Assembly: GCA_007026445.1 (NCBI GenBank) | Contig: VDMD01000003.1 | Location: 1,240,001 to 1,304,000, forward strand | Reading direction: 5' to 3' | DNA length: 64,000 nt | From: Schizophyllum amplum | Lineage: Eukaryota > Basidiomycota > Agaricomycetes > Agaricales > Schizophyllaceae | Notes under the pieces: generated by a model | Told to the model about the DNA's origin: nothing | The model's input: only the letters and a program-made list of their open reading frames with translations | Databases searched by the model: none | Position numbers and translations under genes: made by a program | Part shown: positions 1 through 12,400 of the stretch, piece by piece | How the letters are laid out: each line of letters opens with the position of its first letter | How positions within the stretch are numbered: the first letter of the stretch is position 1

Positions 1-303
1 ACAAGAGCAGGCTTGTCGAGCGGCCATATATGTTAGACAGCGCGCGGATATTGCATGGATGGCGGACGGATATTGCATAGATGGTGGTCTGGAAGGCGTA
101 GACGGCGCAGGGGACACGGAATAGACGGCGGACGGGACGTTTAGGAACGTACTTGTAGCGGGGACAGTCATAGGCACGTTTGGCCTCGTGTAGCGGACGG
201 TCGGGTAGCGGACGTTTGTGTCGTGTAGCGGGCGCGGTCATGACAGCCAGGTCTTCATCTCCGTCGTCTGCGCCGCATACCTCAGCCTGCGAATCGTTCG
301 CGT

Positions 304-413
304 CGCCGCGAGGGCTTGCGGGTAGTCCGTACCGCAAGGCGTGAATTTGCGAGATGTCCGCGCCGAGGGCTTGTGTGTAGTCCGTACCGTGAGGGGCGAT
401 TTTGCGAGTCCTC
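304..413. repeat. Two-copy direct repeat, about 55 bp unit
   Basis: Copy one (about 304-358) and copy two (about 359-413) share GAGGGCTTG, then TAGTCCGTACCG, then TTTGCGAG at the same spacing, with scattered substitutions. It is seen directly in the sequence and has no known function. Confidence 0.8.
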
Positions 414-549
414 CGCGCCGCGAGGCCTGACCTAGACATAACCAAGCTGGGCGGAAAGGGCCACGCGAAAACCTCCGAATTCATCTTGCTCTCGCTGCTG
501 GCATGGCAACAAATTCGGAGTGTATTGGGCCGCATGCATGAGTCCACCT

Positions 550-720
550 GGGTCGCAGCCGGAATCCATTTGGGTCGCAGCCGGCGTCAATCTGGCGTCA
601 ATCGGGTCGTGGCGTTTGTGCGTCGCAGCAGCTGGTATTGGTGCGCAGCAGATGTCCATGGGGCCGTGACATTTATGGGTCGCAGCAGGTGTCCGTTGGG
701 TCGTTGCACCTCCCCCCGCG
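550..720. repeat. Degenerate GGGTCGCAGC(A/C)G direct repeats
   Basis: Variants of GGTCGCAGCCGG or GTCGCAGCAG followed by a T-rich GT segment recur five to six times at irregular spacing. The array looks like a decayed minisatellite. Confidence 0.6.
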
Positions 721-2080
721 ACGGCATTCGATACCATTGAGTACGACTGATCCGGTGTGGGTTCGGCGCGAGCATAGTCTACCGGGCGTGGAGTGGCTTG
801 TTGAACTTTGTTCGAGTTATTGAATGGGGCTTGCATGGTTGCCGTGAGAGGGGATCGCGCAGTGAAGCTCAAAATTGAGAGAGCTCATGTACTTTAGACA
901 GAGCTCATAAACGAGTCCACAGACTTCAGAGAGAGCTGATTGACCCAGCTAACCAAAGCGTGCAGAACGCCGGCAAAGTGCGGACGAGTTGGCCAGCGAG
1001 GAAACCTCCGCTACACGCGCCACGGCTGCGGGTGATGCCAGGGTGATGCGGGGCGCGTCGATTGAGGTAATGGGGGGGACCTAGCCGCGAAACTCGACCG
1101 CGTTGATTGGGCGAGTCGTCTGAGTGATGAAGTCAGCGGCGACAGTGTTGATGAAGTCGTCCTGAGTGGTGATGAAGTCGTGTGTTCATGTCGAGAGGGG
1201 CGACGCGCACCTGCAGGCTCCAAGAGGGGAAGCATGCCTTCAAGTTCTACCGCGCCTTGAGGTTGCAGGACAAAGACAGCAGGACAGCAGCTGGTCCAAC
1301 GGCGATTGAGAGTTGCGGCAGGCAAACAGTCTGCTGAATCCTCGGATCTTCGCGGACTTGGAAATTTGGACAGTCTGTGAGAGACGATTGCAACAAGCGA
1401 AGGATAATTGCAAACGAGAGAGCAGGCGACTCAGAGGAGACCCAAGGAGTATGTGCATGAGAGCGGAAGGGAGACGGAAGGGGTAGGCGGCGGACGGTAC
1501 GTAAGTTTGTGCCGTGTCAAGTGGCCATCTTGCCACTGGCACGTTGAACGGCGTCGGAGACCTAAAGGATCTGTGCAAGGTATTCTTTTCATCACCGTCG
1601 GTCTGTATCTTGTGTGGCACTGGCAGCGGCGAACACTAGGTGTCGATGAGCATACGGTAGCAGGTGAGGGTCCTGGTTGACTTACTAACGGTTAATTTAG
1701 GGTAATCGGGCCGGCATGCAGAGAGTACATCGAGGGGGCAGCGGACAACATGGTGGTGGTCGTGAACAATGGTCTTCTGCTTTGGGAATCCCGCTTTCAT
1801 GGCACGTGGTGATTGAGCCGCAGAAGCCGGCGGGCGGCAAACGCGTTAACGGCATGGGTGCGTGGGAGGATTGGCGGAGTTTAACCCCCATCTCGTGTCG
1901 GGCGCGGACCCGCCTCCGTTGAATTCCCGCGATGTTGCGCTTAATACACTCGTTCTCAGTGCGCACGACCCCCCTTTGTCTTCTGCTCTCATCACGAACA
2001 AGTCTAAACCGAAATCTGCGCATATATACCCACGCAGTGGCGCCCACACCCCTCGCAGACTTTGCACGTCCTCCCCCGCA

Positions 2081-4706
2081 ATGCACCCCACCACGCGCGC
2101 GTGTTTATGCAGGCTTTGCAAGCTGCCCGCTGAGCTCCTCCACGAAGTCGCCGTTCTGCTCGTCGCAATCGACGACGTGACCGCCCCGGAGCGCCTCTCA
2201 GCGACATGTCCCCATCTCGCCACGCTCTTCTGCTCCCTCTCTGAGAAAGGCCATATATGCCGCGAGGTTTTCAACACCAACGGCATTATCCGCCGCTGCG
2301 GCTGGCTCGCCATGGAATGCGACGAAGCAGACGTCGATAAGCTAAGTTCGCGTGCCAAGGCAGAGGACTTGGGCGAGCTTTTCACTGCCGTCCTCGATTA
2401 CGTGCGCCCGCCTATCGTCAATCGTCTCCCCCTGGACAATCCGGACGTCGAAGGGGCTGTCATGGGCCTTTACGGGCTGCTTCTCATGGATGAAGGGAAG
2501 ACACGCGAGATGGTGGACCAGTGGGGCACTTATAGTTTTGTTATGGCCTACATCCGCCACCGACTCAGCATCGACGAAGTGACAGAGCCGACTCCTTGGC
2601 CCGAGGAGGATGAGCCGCTGGTGGCAGCTCTGGCCACGGCTTGGATTCTGACAACGCCTGGTACGTGCTACGCCCGCCCGTGAGGCCCCCATCTCACTCA
2701 ATAACAGAAAACCTGCGAGCCGAACCTCCGAAGGAAAGGGAACGTCTGAGGCGCGGTTTGCTGCCCTACATCGTCATGCCATTCCGCGTGCGTTGATTCG
2801 TTAGCTGGTCTTTGTCCCATTTCGTCTCACCATTCCTCTCAGTATGCCGTCGGCGAGTTGCCGGCGGAGTTCTTCTACCCGCCCGTAACCGACGGTCCGG
2901 GCGAACATGGTGGTCTTCCTCAGACGGTCCTCACCATTCACGGTCCTTACCCCATATACCCTCGAGCCGCCGTCGGCGCTCCGACTGCACCATGCGTTTG
3001 GCCATATGCTGGACGCGACTTCGACTTCAGCCATCCACTCATCTCAAGCGTCGCCAGGCTGCACTTCTTCGCGCGGCAAGAATTAGGCGAGTTGAAGGTA
3101 CCGGACCACCTTCCAGAGGATTACGAGACGCGTCGCGCGATCTGGCTCCAAGAAGTGCGGGCGGGCACAGCACCTTCAGGAAGCTTTCGTGTAGGTGGCG
3201 AAACAATCACCGTGGCAATGGAGGTTGACGGTCGTGTCTTCAGGTGGAGTTGACGAAGGCGGACGTTCGCAAGTTCAACAAACACAGAGGCACGCCGCTT
3301 CCACGGTTGCAGTACCCCGAACAATGGGATGCTGACTCGATGAGATGCCTCATGAGCTCGAGTCTCCAAGTGGGATGTATGTCATTCTTCCCTCTTTGTT
3401 TCGTCAGCTCTCAACGATTAACGTAGTCGAACCGGAAAAGCCGCCTTCCGCTCTATGCGATCACATTCGCTTGAACCACATGTATACGCCGGGCCTTCTG
3501 GACGGTTTATGGAGAGGCAGGATGCTAGTGAGCCACTCAAGATCACGATTTCACGAAACAGTCAACTGACCCATCCGCAGCTCCCTCAGCTCAGCTTCCT
3601 ACAAGAGACCCTTTCAGCCGACCAACGCACGCCGTACTTCGATGCTCGCACAAGCGATATGCTCATGAACTTCAGCGCGATCCGCATTCGCGAGTTCGTG
3701 TCTGACATCAAGGAAAACGCCCGCGTGCCCGCGGAGAACGACGCGCGCATGGGCTGGCTGCCGTACGGCACGGTTCTCCAGGTCTCGGACGACGGCAAGG
3801 AGTGCGTCGCCTCAGTGAACGGCGACCAGCGCTTCGTCTACCGCCATATCACGGAGCATCAAAAGGCGCATCGAGAGAACGAGGGCGCGGAGTGTTTTGG
3901 ATGCCGGGTACGCGAGCGCCTCGACGGTGAGGACGTGGAGAGCGTTTTCGAGAGCGTGGGGCTGGGCTTGGAGGAAACGACGTGCGACGATTGTGATGGG
4001 CCAGTGCGGCGTCCGTCGGCGCAGTTCAGCTACGCATTCGGCACCCCGGTGCGGGAGGGCGGTATGACTTCCTCGCAGGCCCAGCCGCAGCCTGAAGAAG
4101 ACGAAAAGGGGCAGACGTCTTCTGATGACGACGATGAGGAGACTTCTGGTGCGAGCGACGACGGGTACTCGGACGCAGAGGGCCCATGCTTTTCTTGTCG
4201 GCGACGCGTTCTTCCTCCTCGTCAGATGAAGCCGTGCAATCACGTAGCATCCGTCCTGCTCCATGGTACTGTGGACGAAGCCGACGCGGCGGCGCTGTAC
4301 GACTACGAGGTGTACGGGCGGGTGCGCCCCTGCGACGGTATGGTTGGTCTCCTGCGGTTCCCTAAGAAGAGTGAGCAGCTTGCCTTTGCTTGCAGTTTGA
4401 TGGTGGGGCTTAGCTGACGCGCCACCCTCAGACTCCTTGTTTACGCCGGAAGGCGAGGCCGGCGCGTACTACACGTTCTTTTATGGCTACATCATCGGCG
4501 GGCAGAACTTCGTGGGGACGTGGCGGATTGTGTTTCCGAAGGGGATGGCCGGGCGTGTCGTGCTCGGCGAGAATGGTGGTGCGTTGTTTCGTTTGCCCAG
4601 GGTGCGCGGGTTGCTGAAGGCCTCCCGTGTAGGTGTTGGTGGAGCTGCGGAGGGCGGCACTGAGATCTTCTGGGAGGGTCCTTTTACGATGCAAAAAGCC
4701 GAGTGA
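2081..4706 (+). CDS. F-box-like protein with Cys-pair and acidic regions
   Basis: Seven exons: 2081-2660, 2708-2787, 2843-3190, 3244-3376, 3427-3527, 3581-4370 and 4432-4706. All phases close, giving 768 residues. The N-terminus has an F-box-like helix pattern (LPAELLHEV, then LSATCPHLATLF), which suggests a substrate adaptor for an SCF ubiquitin ligase; that is inferred. The middle has several Cys pairs (CFGC, CDDC, CFSC) that could bind zinc, separated by a very acidic Ser/Asp/Glu stretch. The C-terminal region (YGRVRPCDGMVGLLRF, later YYTFFYGYIIGG and FVGTWR) looks like a folded beta-rich domain, which I have only seen in uncharacterised basidiomycete F-box proteins. The start is the first ATG before the F-box-like segment. 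The family is not certain and the substrate is unknown. Confidence 0.75.
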
Positions 4707-5399
4707 AGGAGCGGCTGTCGGTCGAACATCGGCATCTGCCGTCGCGGGCAATGGGTCATCTGTCCTGGTGCGTAAAGGGGCTGGAGGGTAGGCCGTCTGT
4801 AGTGGTGGGAGATGGGCCGCCTACCTCGATGGGCAAGGCATTGCCGTAGCAAGCAAATGGTCCATCCGCAAGTTCGCTCGCGCTATTCGGTCTCTACGTG
4901 TTCACGTCGTAGTCAGATATATGTAGGAATATCTAGGACTTTGGTACGCTGTGTATGTATGTCATCTTCGGCGGCTGCGTCGATGTGTTCTGAGTACAAC
5001 CAACTTCGAAATGATTACAGAGGTCAATGTATCTGTTTGCGGATGTTCATCGAACACCCTGCCAAGCCTTTCAGCAGCTAGCAGCCATTAGAGCTCTAGA
5101 GGTTAACACTAGACGATGCATTTCATCGTCTAGAAACAACATTATCGCATTCTCCCCACCAGAACTGGCAGAAGAACGCCGTTTGCACGTCAGAGTGAAC
5201 TGTCCCCCATCGGGGAAGTTGCCTCGTGGTGCGCTCGTGGCCGTACAATGTTTTGATCACGTGTCGATCATGTGCCCCTATTGTTTGTTTTGACCAGCCG
5301 AAGGATAAAGGGCCCTGGCTTGGACCCTCCCTCCATTCCGTTTACAACTGACCATCACCCGTCTCGTGACCTTCATATTCCTTTCATCCTACGACCACC
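4707..5399. other. Intergenic region with one perfect hairpin
   Basis: This lies between two + strand genes and presumably holds the 3' end of the first and the promoter of the second. No coding signal was seen. The hairpin at 5109-5133 is listed separately. Pyrimidine-rich sequence precedes the next ATG. Confidence 0.5.
5109..5133. other. Perfect inverted repeat (10-bp stem, 5-nt loop)
   Basis: CTAGACGATG is followed by CATTT and then CATCGTCTAG, a perfect 10-bp stem. It sits about 400 nt after the upstream stop codon and 270 nt before the next start codon. It could be an RNA hairpin in an untranslated region, a palindromic protein site, or chance. Confidence 0.8.
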
Positions 5400-7355
5400 A
5401 TGGTCACTAGCCCCTTCTCGAGGGCCTCATACGCGAAGAAGCGCACGACGCGCTCCGCGAAGGCGCCTGCAGATGTGCAGAACGCCGCCAAGAACCACAC
5501 AAAGAAAGCTGAGCGCAAGAACAAGAACAAAGACCGCGCTGCTCCCCAGCAAGTCTCTGCGACTGCGAGCACGCATAGTATGGGTCTGAGGTGCGTGCAT
5601 TAAGGCGTGTGTGTGCGATCATGGTCTGACCCTATTGTCCATTGCAGACAGCGGAAGAAGGATGCAAAGCCTCAGCAGGAGATCGCAAACTACTCTATCT
5701 CTAACCCTCCCTCGCCACGCACGCCATCCGCACGCTCCGTCACGGACTCGACGTACGCCCAGTCGTCTACGAGTACAGCGCGTACATCGGAGACTGACGA
5801 GGAGCTCACCCCGCGCAAACGCACCCCACGTAAACCATCACGCTCGTTGAAGCGCTCCCAGGATATCTCCAAGAGCAGCTCCGAGCATGATCTTATGCCT
5901 CCGCCTGGCCTACCGGTCGGTGAGTCGCCCCCGTTGTCGAGCAAGCGCACAGTGCTGACCTGACTGCAAGGCTTGGAGGGGTGTGCAACTGTCTCAGTAA
6001 GCTCTGCATCCGTTGATGCAGTGTTTTCGACAGGCGAGGCTCAGACGCAGACCGACATCTATCAAACCCGAGTGGCGACGATCCAGACAGTGCGCATGGT
6101 CGCTCAACGCGTCGACGTGGGCGTGCAGGCGTGCGAGCCGAAGCGCACGCTGATGGATGTCGGTGCGCAGGTAGTCCCAGTAGCGAAAAGCAGCGCAGTG
6201 CAGGCGCGGCCGACAACCGCGACGAATGGCGTGCAAGCGCAACCGACTACCTCGACGAGTGGCGTGCATGCGGAACCTGCGACAGCTGAGGGTGGCGTGC
6301 AGGCCGAGCCACCTACTGCGTCGAAGACCGCGCAGGTCGCGGTGACGCAGGCGACATCGAGCGTGCAAACGGAGGCGATGTCGAGCACGCAGACGGGGGT
6401 AACTGCGAGCACACCAGTCGGCGCACGATGTGTATCTGTTGGCGTCGGTCCTGACACTGAGCATGAGCCGGTTGACGTCGGGTGCGACGCGCGGGAGCCC
6501 GCGGGGCAGTCGTCCAGCACCGAGACACAAACGACATCCCAACTGCCTGCCATCCAGTCGTCGTCCATCGCGGCGAAAACGGCGTCCATCGCGACGCAAA
6601 CCACACCCGCCCACCCCGTCATCCCACCCACCACCACTATCCCACCCACCACCACTATCCCACCCACCACTACCCTCTCCTCCCCACCTACCCTCCGCCC
6701 CGCACGCACCCTCGCCTCCCTCCTCGGCCCCACCTCTCTCGCCGACGACCCCGCCCTCGCGCGCGCTGCTCCGCATTTCCCGCGCGTCTTCCCCGTGCAC
6801 CCGGCGTTCACGTTGACTGGCGGGCGGGTGTTTGAGGTGAAGGAGGGACTTTTGGAGGGGACGGGTGGGAGTGAGGAGGTGGGTGAGAAGGAAGAGGGAG
6901 AGGGGGTAGGTGCAGCGCACAAGAGCAATGAAGAGGAGAAAGAAGCGGCAGTCAACAACACTTCATCCACGAACACCGCACTCACCGGCACCTCATCTAC
7001 CGGCGACGATGCCGACGACGCACCCCCGCCTACGTATACAGCGCATCGCGCGCCGAAGAGAAAGTTCAGTGAGGTGGATGAGCATAAGGAGGTGCGCGCG
7101 CCGGCGCAGCCAAAACAGTCCGCCCAGTCAGCGGCTCAGAATCCTTCATACCTGCCAACACTGTCAAACAACAACTCGTCTGCTCCAATCCCGTCCGCCC
7201 AGTCCGCCACGCACCATTCAGCCACGCACGCGTCAGCGACGCACTGCGAAGGCCGCGACTGCTGCCCGGCACCCACGAAGCGACGGCGGCTCGTGTACCA
7301 CGAGATGCACGAGGAGTTCCGCCGGGTGCTGGGCTGCCCGGAGTGTTTCCGGTGA
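5400..7355 (+). CDS. Disordered protein with repeated TQT/VQA motifs
   Basis: Three exons (5400-5590, 5648-5919, 5971-7355) give 615 residues with closed phases. The N-terminus is very basic (Lys/Arg/Asn-rich). The middle, from about residue 178 to 370, repeats short Q-centred motifs: TQTD, IQTV, VQTE, TQTG, TQTT twice, and degenerate VQAC, VQAR, VQAQ and VQAE. It is followed by three IPPTTT units and an acidic, low-complexity tail. The end holds a basic KRRR stretch and Cys residues (CEGRDCC, GCPECF). I recognise no catalytic domain. [TVI]QT repeats resemble dynein light chain LC8 binding motifs, so a multivalent hub or scaffold is possible, but that is inference. The ATG at 5400 has a good context (ACCACCATGG). 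Confidence 0.7.
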
Positions 7356-7879
7356 AGGAGGGTAGAGAGGAGGGAGGGCGAGAGATGGCGTGAGAGGTCA
7401 AGGGTGATGAGAGAGGGGATGGGGAGGGGGGCGAGAGGGTGGATGGAGGGGTTGAAGGGGACTGGCCGCACCTTGCCATAAAATAGACCTTACTTCAATT
7501 TACTTTAGAGACTGTTCTAGTGCTTCTTCCTTACTTTCGGTATAATCGCCATCATCTTGCATTGTCTTTCGCTCGTCTTGTATCGTCTTTTACTCGTCTT
7601 GCATTGTCTGTCACTCGCCTATCATCTTGTTCGTCAACCGTCGGTATCACTTCGCAGGAAGCAACACGAACCAGAGCTGCGAAGGACGCCGACAGCCTTG
7701 GCGAGGCATTGGCGTCCTGGACCAAAGCTTAGGTTCACATGAATCCCCAGAGCACAAAAAGTAGAAGCACGGAAAGTGAGTTAGATAGCATGGTCTAGTG
7801 TACATTTGTGCAAAAGGTTCGATTCAGGTGGGTGAATGAATGGTCGTGTCGACGAAGCTGCAGACGGCGCTCAGATGCT
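7356..7879. other. 3' flanks of two convergent genes
   Basis: The region lies between the + strand disordered-protein gene and the - strand superoxide dismutase gene, which converge here. No gene was seen. It contains a G-rich purine stretch (about 7360-7450) and a T-rich stretch with CTCGTCTTGCATTGTC-like repeats (7560-7625). Confidence 0.5.
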
Positions 7880-8718
7880 TCACAGCACCGCCTTCAAGCG
7901 CGACTCAGCCTCCTTGAAGTTGATGACGTTCCAGATGGCGTTGAGGTACTGCGAGAGAAGGTCAGCAACGGCAGAGTGACAACAGATGTCAGACGTACGT
8001 CGGGCTTGACGTTCTTGTACTGGAGGTAGAAGGCATGCTCCCAGATGTCAATGCCAAGGATGGGCACGTGCGCTGTCGGACATACGAGGTCAGCCCCAAC
8101 TCAACCTTTTTCAGAAAGTACGACCACATACAGAGCAGCGGGTCCTGGTTAGGCGTAGTCACAACCTCCAGCTTCTTCGTCGCCTGATTGTAGCCCAGCC
8201 AGCCCCACCCGGAGCCCTGGATGGCCGCCGTCTTGGTGTTCATCTCCTTCTTGAGCGCGTCGAAGGAGCCAAAGTCACGCTCGATCGTGTCCTTGAGCAC
8301 GCCGTCTGTGAGCTTGCCGCCGTCGCCGCTGTTCGGCGCGAGGTTCTTCCAGAAGAGGGAGTGGTTGATGTGCCCGCCGCCGTTGAACTTGAGCGCGGAC
8401 TGGAGCTTGATGGCCTCCTGGACGCTGGGGCCCTTGGAGTAGGCCTCCTCGGCGGCGTTGAGGCCAGTCACGTAGGTCTGGTGGTGCTTCTGGTGGTGCA
8501 GCTTCATGATCTCCTCCGCAATGTACGGCTCGAGCGCCTGAGGGTGGTAATCAGTGTACTTCCTCACGCAAACGGAAGTAAGTGATACGCACGTTGTAGT
8601 CGTACGGGAGGTCGGGGAGGGTGTGCACACCGCGCGAGGCGGCGGCGGCGCCGAGGGAGCGCGCGAACGCGGGACGCGCGGCAACACGGGCAGCAGTGCG
8701 GGCAAGGGGTGCAATCAT
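7880..8718 (-). CDS. SOD2: Mitochondrial manganese superoxide dismutase
   Basis: It converts superoxide to O2 and H2O2 in the mitochondrial matrix. Four exons (8718-8593, 8537-8132, 8072-7999, 7948-7880) give 224 residues. The first 30 or so residues are Arg/Ala-rich without acids, a mitochondrial targeting signal. The mature enzyme would start near [12 protein letters not shown]. The metal ligands are visible by family alignment: His56 (KLHHQKHH), His101 (HINHSLFW), Asp186 and His190 (GIDIWEHAF). The pairing of GGGHINH with [10 protein letters not shown] and [11 protein letters not shown] is the Mn-type pattern. All introns are 50-58 nt. The length is normal for fungal Sod2. Confidence 0.97.
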
Positions 8719-9454
8719 GGTGTTAGTGCTGGTGGTGGTGGTAAGAAACAAGTGTAGTCTCCGTTTTGAACGCGTTCTTAAGTTCGTCGCGAAGATTCGG
8801 GGAGGTAAGTGCTGACGAAGCCATGACGTAGCGCGTCCGCTTAAATCCGGAGTCTGCCGGTTCAGCCGACGCGACGCGACGCGATCTTCTCGTGTTCAAC
8901 GTTGACCATGGCCATAAAGTTGTGTCGACTGTGCAATTCAGTCTAGTTCTTCGTCCGAGAGATCAGACAATGGCAGCAGTGGCTGTCAGGCCATCGAGTC
9001 TCAGCAGGATGACATGCGACAGGGAACTTGTGAGCGGCAGGACGCGAACAGACGACAACCAGGCCTCAGCATGGTGTGTTCGCTGGGCGCCGTCGATCAG
9101 GATACTGAACCTTAATAATAACAGGCAAATTGAAACTGTCACCGGCAGCGCGCTCTTCCATACGCTGATTTACATGTCTTCAGCCCCGTACGGCTTCCCC
9201 CAAGCTCCCCTCTCATCTCCTCAGCTGATGCACTTCACTGGCACTTCAGCTACTTGTGTAATTGTTGTGCAGAGGCGCACGCAACTCCACGTGAAGCGCT
9301 CTTGTGACCTCCCTCCCCGCATTCCCACACCACCGCCATCATCACCTGCGTTCTCTTATAGAACCCACCACATGCGCTGCTTCTTGTTCTCGTCGTACTT
9401 ATCTGTGCTTTCCCTTCCCCTCCCCAGGACATCCCTCACTTCTCTAGCACCTCT
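8719..9454. other. Divergent promoter region
   Basis: It separates the - strand SOD2 start from the + strand IML2 start, so it should hold both promoters. No gene was seen. Short GACGC-type tandem repeats occur near 8865-8882 (GCCGACGCGACGCGACGCGA). C-rich pyrimidine tracts precede the IML2 ATG. Confidence 0.5.
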
Positions 9455-12400
9455 ATGGCTGCGCAGACATCCCCCGCCGTTGCACAGGCGACCCCCACCC
9501 CCGCCAGACCCTCCTGGGCATCCCGCCTAACCGGGCCCCCGCCCGTCAAGGAACCATACAAACCTGCGGACGCGTTGGACGACCTAGACGGTGTATCCTG
9601 GGCGCTCGAAACGTTTCTCAACTCCCAGATGTTTGAGTGCGAGGAGTACTGCCACGCGAGCGACGTCAAGAAGGAGCGCCTGTACTTCGCAACGGGCTAC
9701 GGGCTCATCCAGTGCGTGAAGGGGCTGATGTCGTATGAGGATGAGGTGCGTGGTCTAGTTGTGGCGAATTTGAGATTTCACTCAACGCGAGATCCCACAA
9801 CAATGTGAACCTGCTTCCCCCTCTCCAGGACCTCCTCGCGGGCATCCAGCACACGAAGCAGGGGAACCATGTCGCGCAGCAACATCGGAAGAAGGCGCCG
9901 CGCCTCACCTCGCGCCTCGCCGGCTACGTGGTCTCTTCGTTCAATACCTCGGGCGTCGGCTGGATTAAGTCCATGACCCCAGTGGAACGACATGCGGAGC
10001 TCACGTACGCGGAGAGCCTGTTCGAGAAGACGATCCTTGGCATTGTGTACTCAGGAGACTGGCTGGCGCTGGTGACGGAAATGTGCGTTTATTCTGATAG
10101 TTACGATAGGCTCGGTCGCATACTAATCAATCCGCTAGCCTAAACATGCGTACCCTCTTCAACATCTACCGCCAGCTGGGAAAGTACATCGATGTCGTGG
10201 ACGCTGAGGGGCAAGGCGACACCATTGACGCGCACTTCCGCTCCGGCGTGTATCTAGGTGTGGGCCTGTCGCATTTGATTCTTTCGCTGGTGCGTCGCGA
10301 GACTTCGCATCTGTTTTCGCATCGTACTTCGCGTCTGTGTATGCATCCTACTGTTTGACTACTATCTTACTGTCTACCCACTGTTCTCTGCTCACCTACT
10401 GTCCTACTTCTCACACATACCCCCTACCCACTCACTGCAGAACTATCGGCTCTCACCCAGCAACAATTACACGAACTTGACACTAACCTCACCGGCCTAC
10501 CCCAGATGCCTGGCAAGATCCTCAGCATTGTCGAACTCTTCGGCTACCACGGCGATCGCCAGTACGGGCTCGAGATCCTGCAGAAGGCGGGCGGGTGGTC
10601 GAAGGAGGCTGGGGAGAAGGAGAAGGGTAGCCAAACGGAGCCGGGGATCGATGCGGGTGAGTGACTTCGCCCTCTCCTCGTTACTTCCCTTTGTATATGC
10701 TTCTTGACTCCCTTCATATGCTCCTTGACTCCCTTCATCTGCTACCTTGACTCCCTACATCTGCTACCTTGACTCCCTTCATCTGCTTCTCAACTCCTTT
10801 CGCTGCGCGCCCAACCACTACGCGCCGGACCACATATCCTAACTTACCCCGCCCCCCACCCAGCCCACGAAGGTGTCCGGCGCACGATCTGCGACATGGC
10901 GCTCCTCATCTTCCACCTCGTCATGTCGAGCATCACGTTCGATGGCATCGACATCGGCATGGCGCAGAGGATTCTGGACTGGAATTTGAGACGGTATCCG
11001 AATGGTGAGTGGGACCTGTGTTGATGAGTCTTTGTGCCTCTCGTTAGCCTTCGTGCAGCTCGTGTTGAGCCTGGGGGAATTTATTAAAGGCTTGGGAGAA
11101 GACCGAGGGGCGACAGCTCACGCAGAGAGGAGACGCGGAGAGGGGACAGCTCACGCTCGAGAATACGACTAACTCACTCTCTAGGCGTCTTCTTCCTCTT
11201 TGGCGCCGGCCGTCTCGCGCTCATCCATTCGCAACCGCGGAAAGCGATCGAGTTCTACACGCGCGCAATGGAGGCGCAGAAGCAGTATCGGTGCGTTTGA
11301 GGCATGTCGTTGAGCTTTGCCATCCTTTTCTCTGATGCATATCACAACCAGCAATCTGCACCATATCTCGCACTGGGAGATGGCGATCTCGAACCTAGCG
11401 CTGTGGGACCTGGAGGCCAGCCGCAAGTGCTGGGAGGTGCTGGAGGCGGAGGCGACGGTGAGCATTGTCTCATTGTGATGCATTTGGATCTTGCTTTGGG
11501 TTACCAGATTCCATCTGATATTCTTTAAATGTCTTGCTCTCCGAACGTCCCTCTCGTACCTGCGAGGAATGATGCCTTCACTAATGTTAACTACGGGCGG
11601 TCTAACTAAAACTGATAATGTTCATCCTCAGTGGTCCAAATCCATTTACTCCTACGGCCTCGCCGTCTGCCTGCTCGAGAGCGCCGAAAGCATGGACGAG
11701 AAGGAAGCTGCGGCGCGGCGCGAGCGGGCGGCGACGCTGATGGCGAAGGTGCCCAGCGTGAGGCAGCGAATTGCGGGGAAGTCGATACCGCTGGAGGTGA
11801 GTTGCTGTTGCTTGATCTTTCTTGCCTTGCTCGTCGCCTTGCATGCCTGGCGCACTTCCTACCGTTGCCCTCTTTTACCACTGTTACCACACTCCCTCAT
11901 CTACCATATCCACCCTTCCCCCCGCTGACCCATGCATCCTCCCCAGAAACTCGTCGCCCGCAAAGCCCGCAAATTCCAAACGCAGGGCCACCTCGCGCTG
12001 CCGGCGCTTGAGCTCGCATACCTATTCCTAGGCATCGCGCACGCGCCGCGTGAAATCCTTACGGGGCGCATGTTGCCGGAGGTGTGGGCGCTGCTGGCGC
12101 GGTTGGGCGTGACGAGGGCGGGTGAGGATATGTCGAAGGCGAGGGACGGTGGTGATACCGCACCGAAGACGGAAGGGGCCCATACGACCGGGAACAGCGC
12201 GTATGCGACTGCGAATGACAATGGCGCGGAGGTGAAGGCGGGTGAGAATGGACATATCTCGACGTATGGGAAGGGAACACCGAACGTAACTTTAACGGAG
12301 AACGGCACGATTGCTCCCGCGTCCAACGGGGCAGCACCGACAGCAACTGCCAACGAACCAGTGACCGGGAAGCCAGGAGATCACGCCAAGGAGTACGGCA

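Larger units (their letters stand above)
1..2080. other. Gene-free, repeat-rich stretch
   Basis: No open frame here has coding character, splice continuity or a recognisable motif. The longest frames are antisense or out-of-phase readings of low-complexity DNA. The stretch is made of short degenerate direct repeats (two are listed separately), plus three spaced copies of a GATGAAGTC-containing segment near 1115-1185. It may hold the 5' flank of the gene that starts at 2081. Confidence 0.5.

Noticed and set aside
1..2080. Possible transposon or subtelomeric element in the repeat-rich left end
   Set aside because: No terminal repeats, target duplications, transposase or reverse-transcriptase motifs or telomere repeats were seen.
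5994..6991. Two overlapping - strand frames of about 300 codons
   Set aside because: Antisense of the low-complexity + strand gene; the Cys- and Arg-rich composition is an artefact of the repeated codons.
7989..8714. Single-exon reading of SOD2 starting at a non-ATG codon
   Set aside because: Removing three introns gives the complete dismutase with its presequence and the Asp/His ligands, which the long frame lacks.
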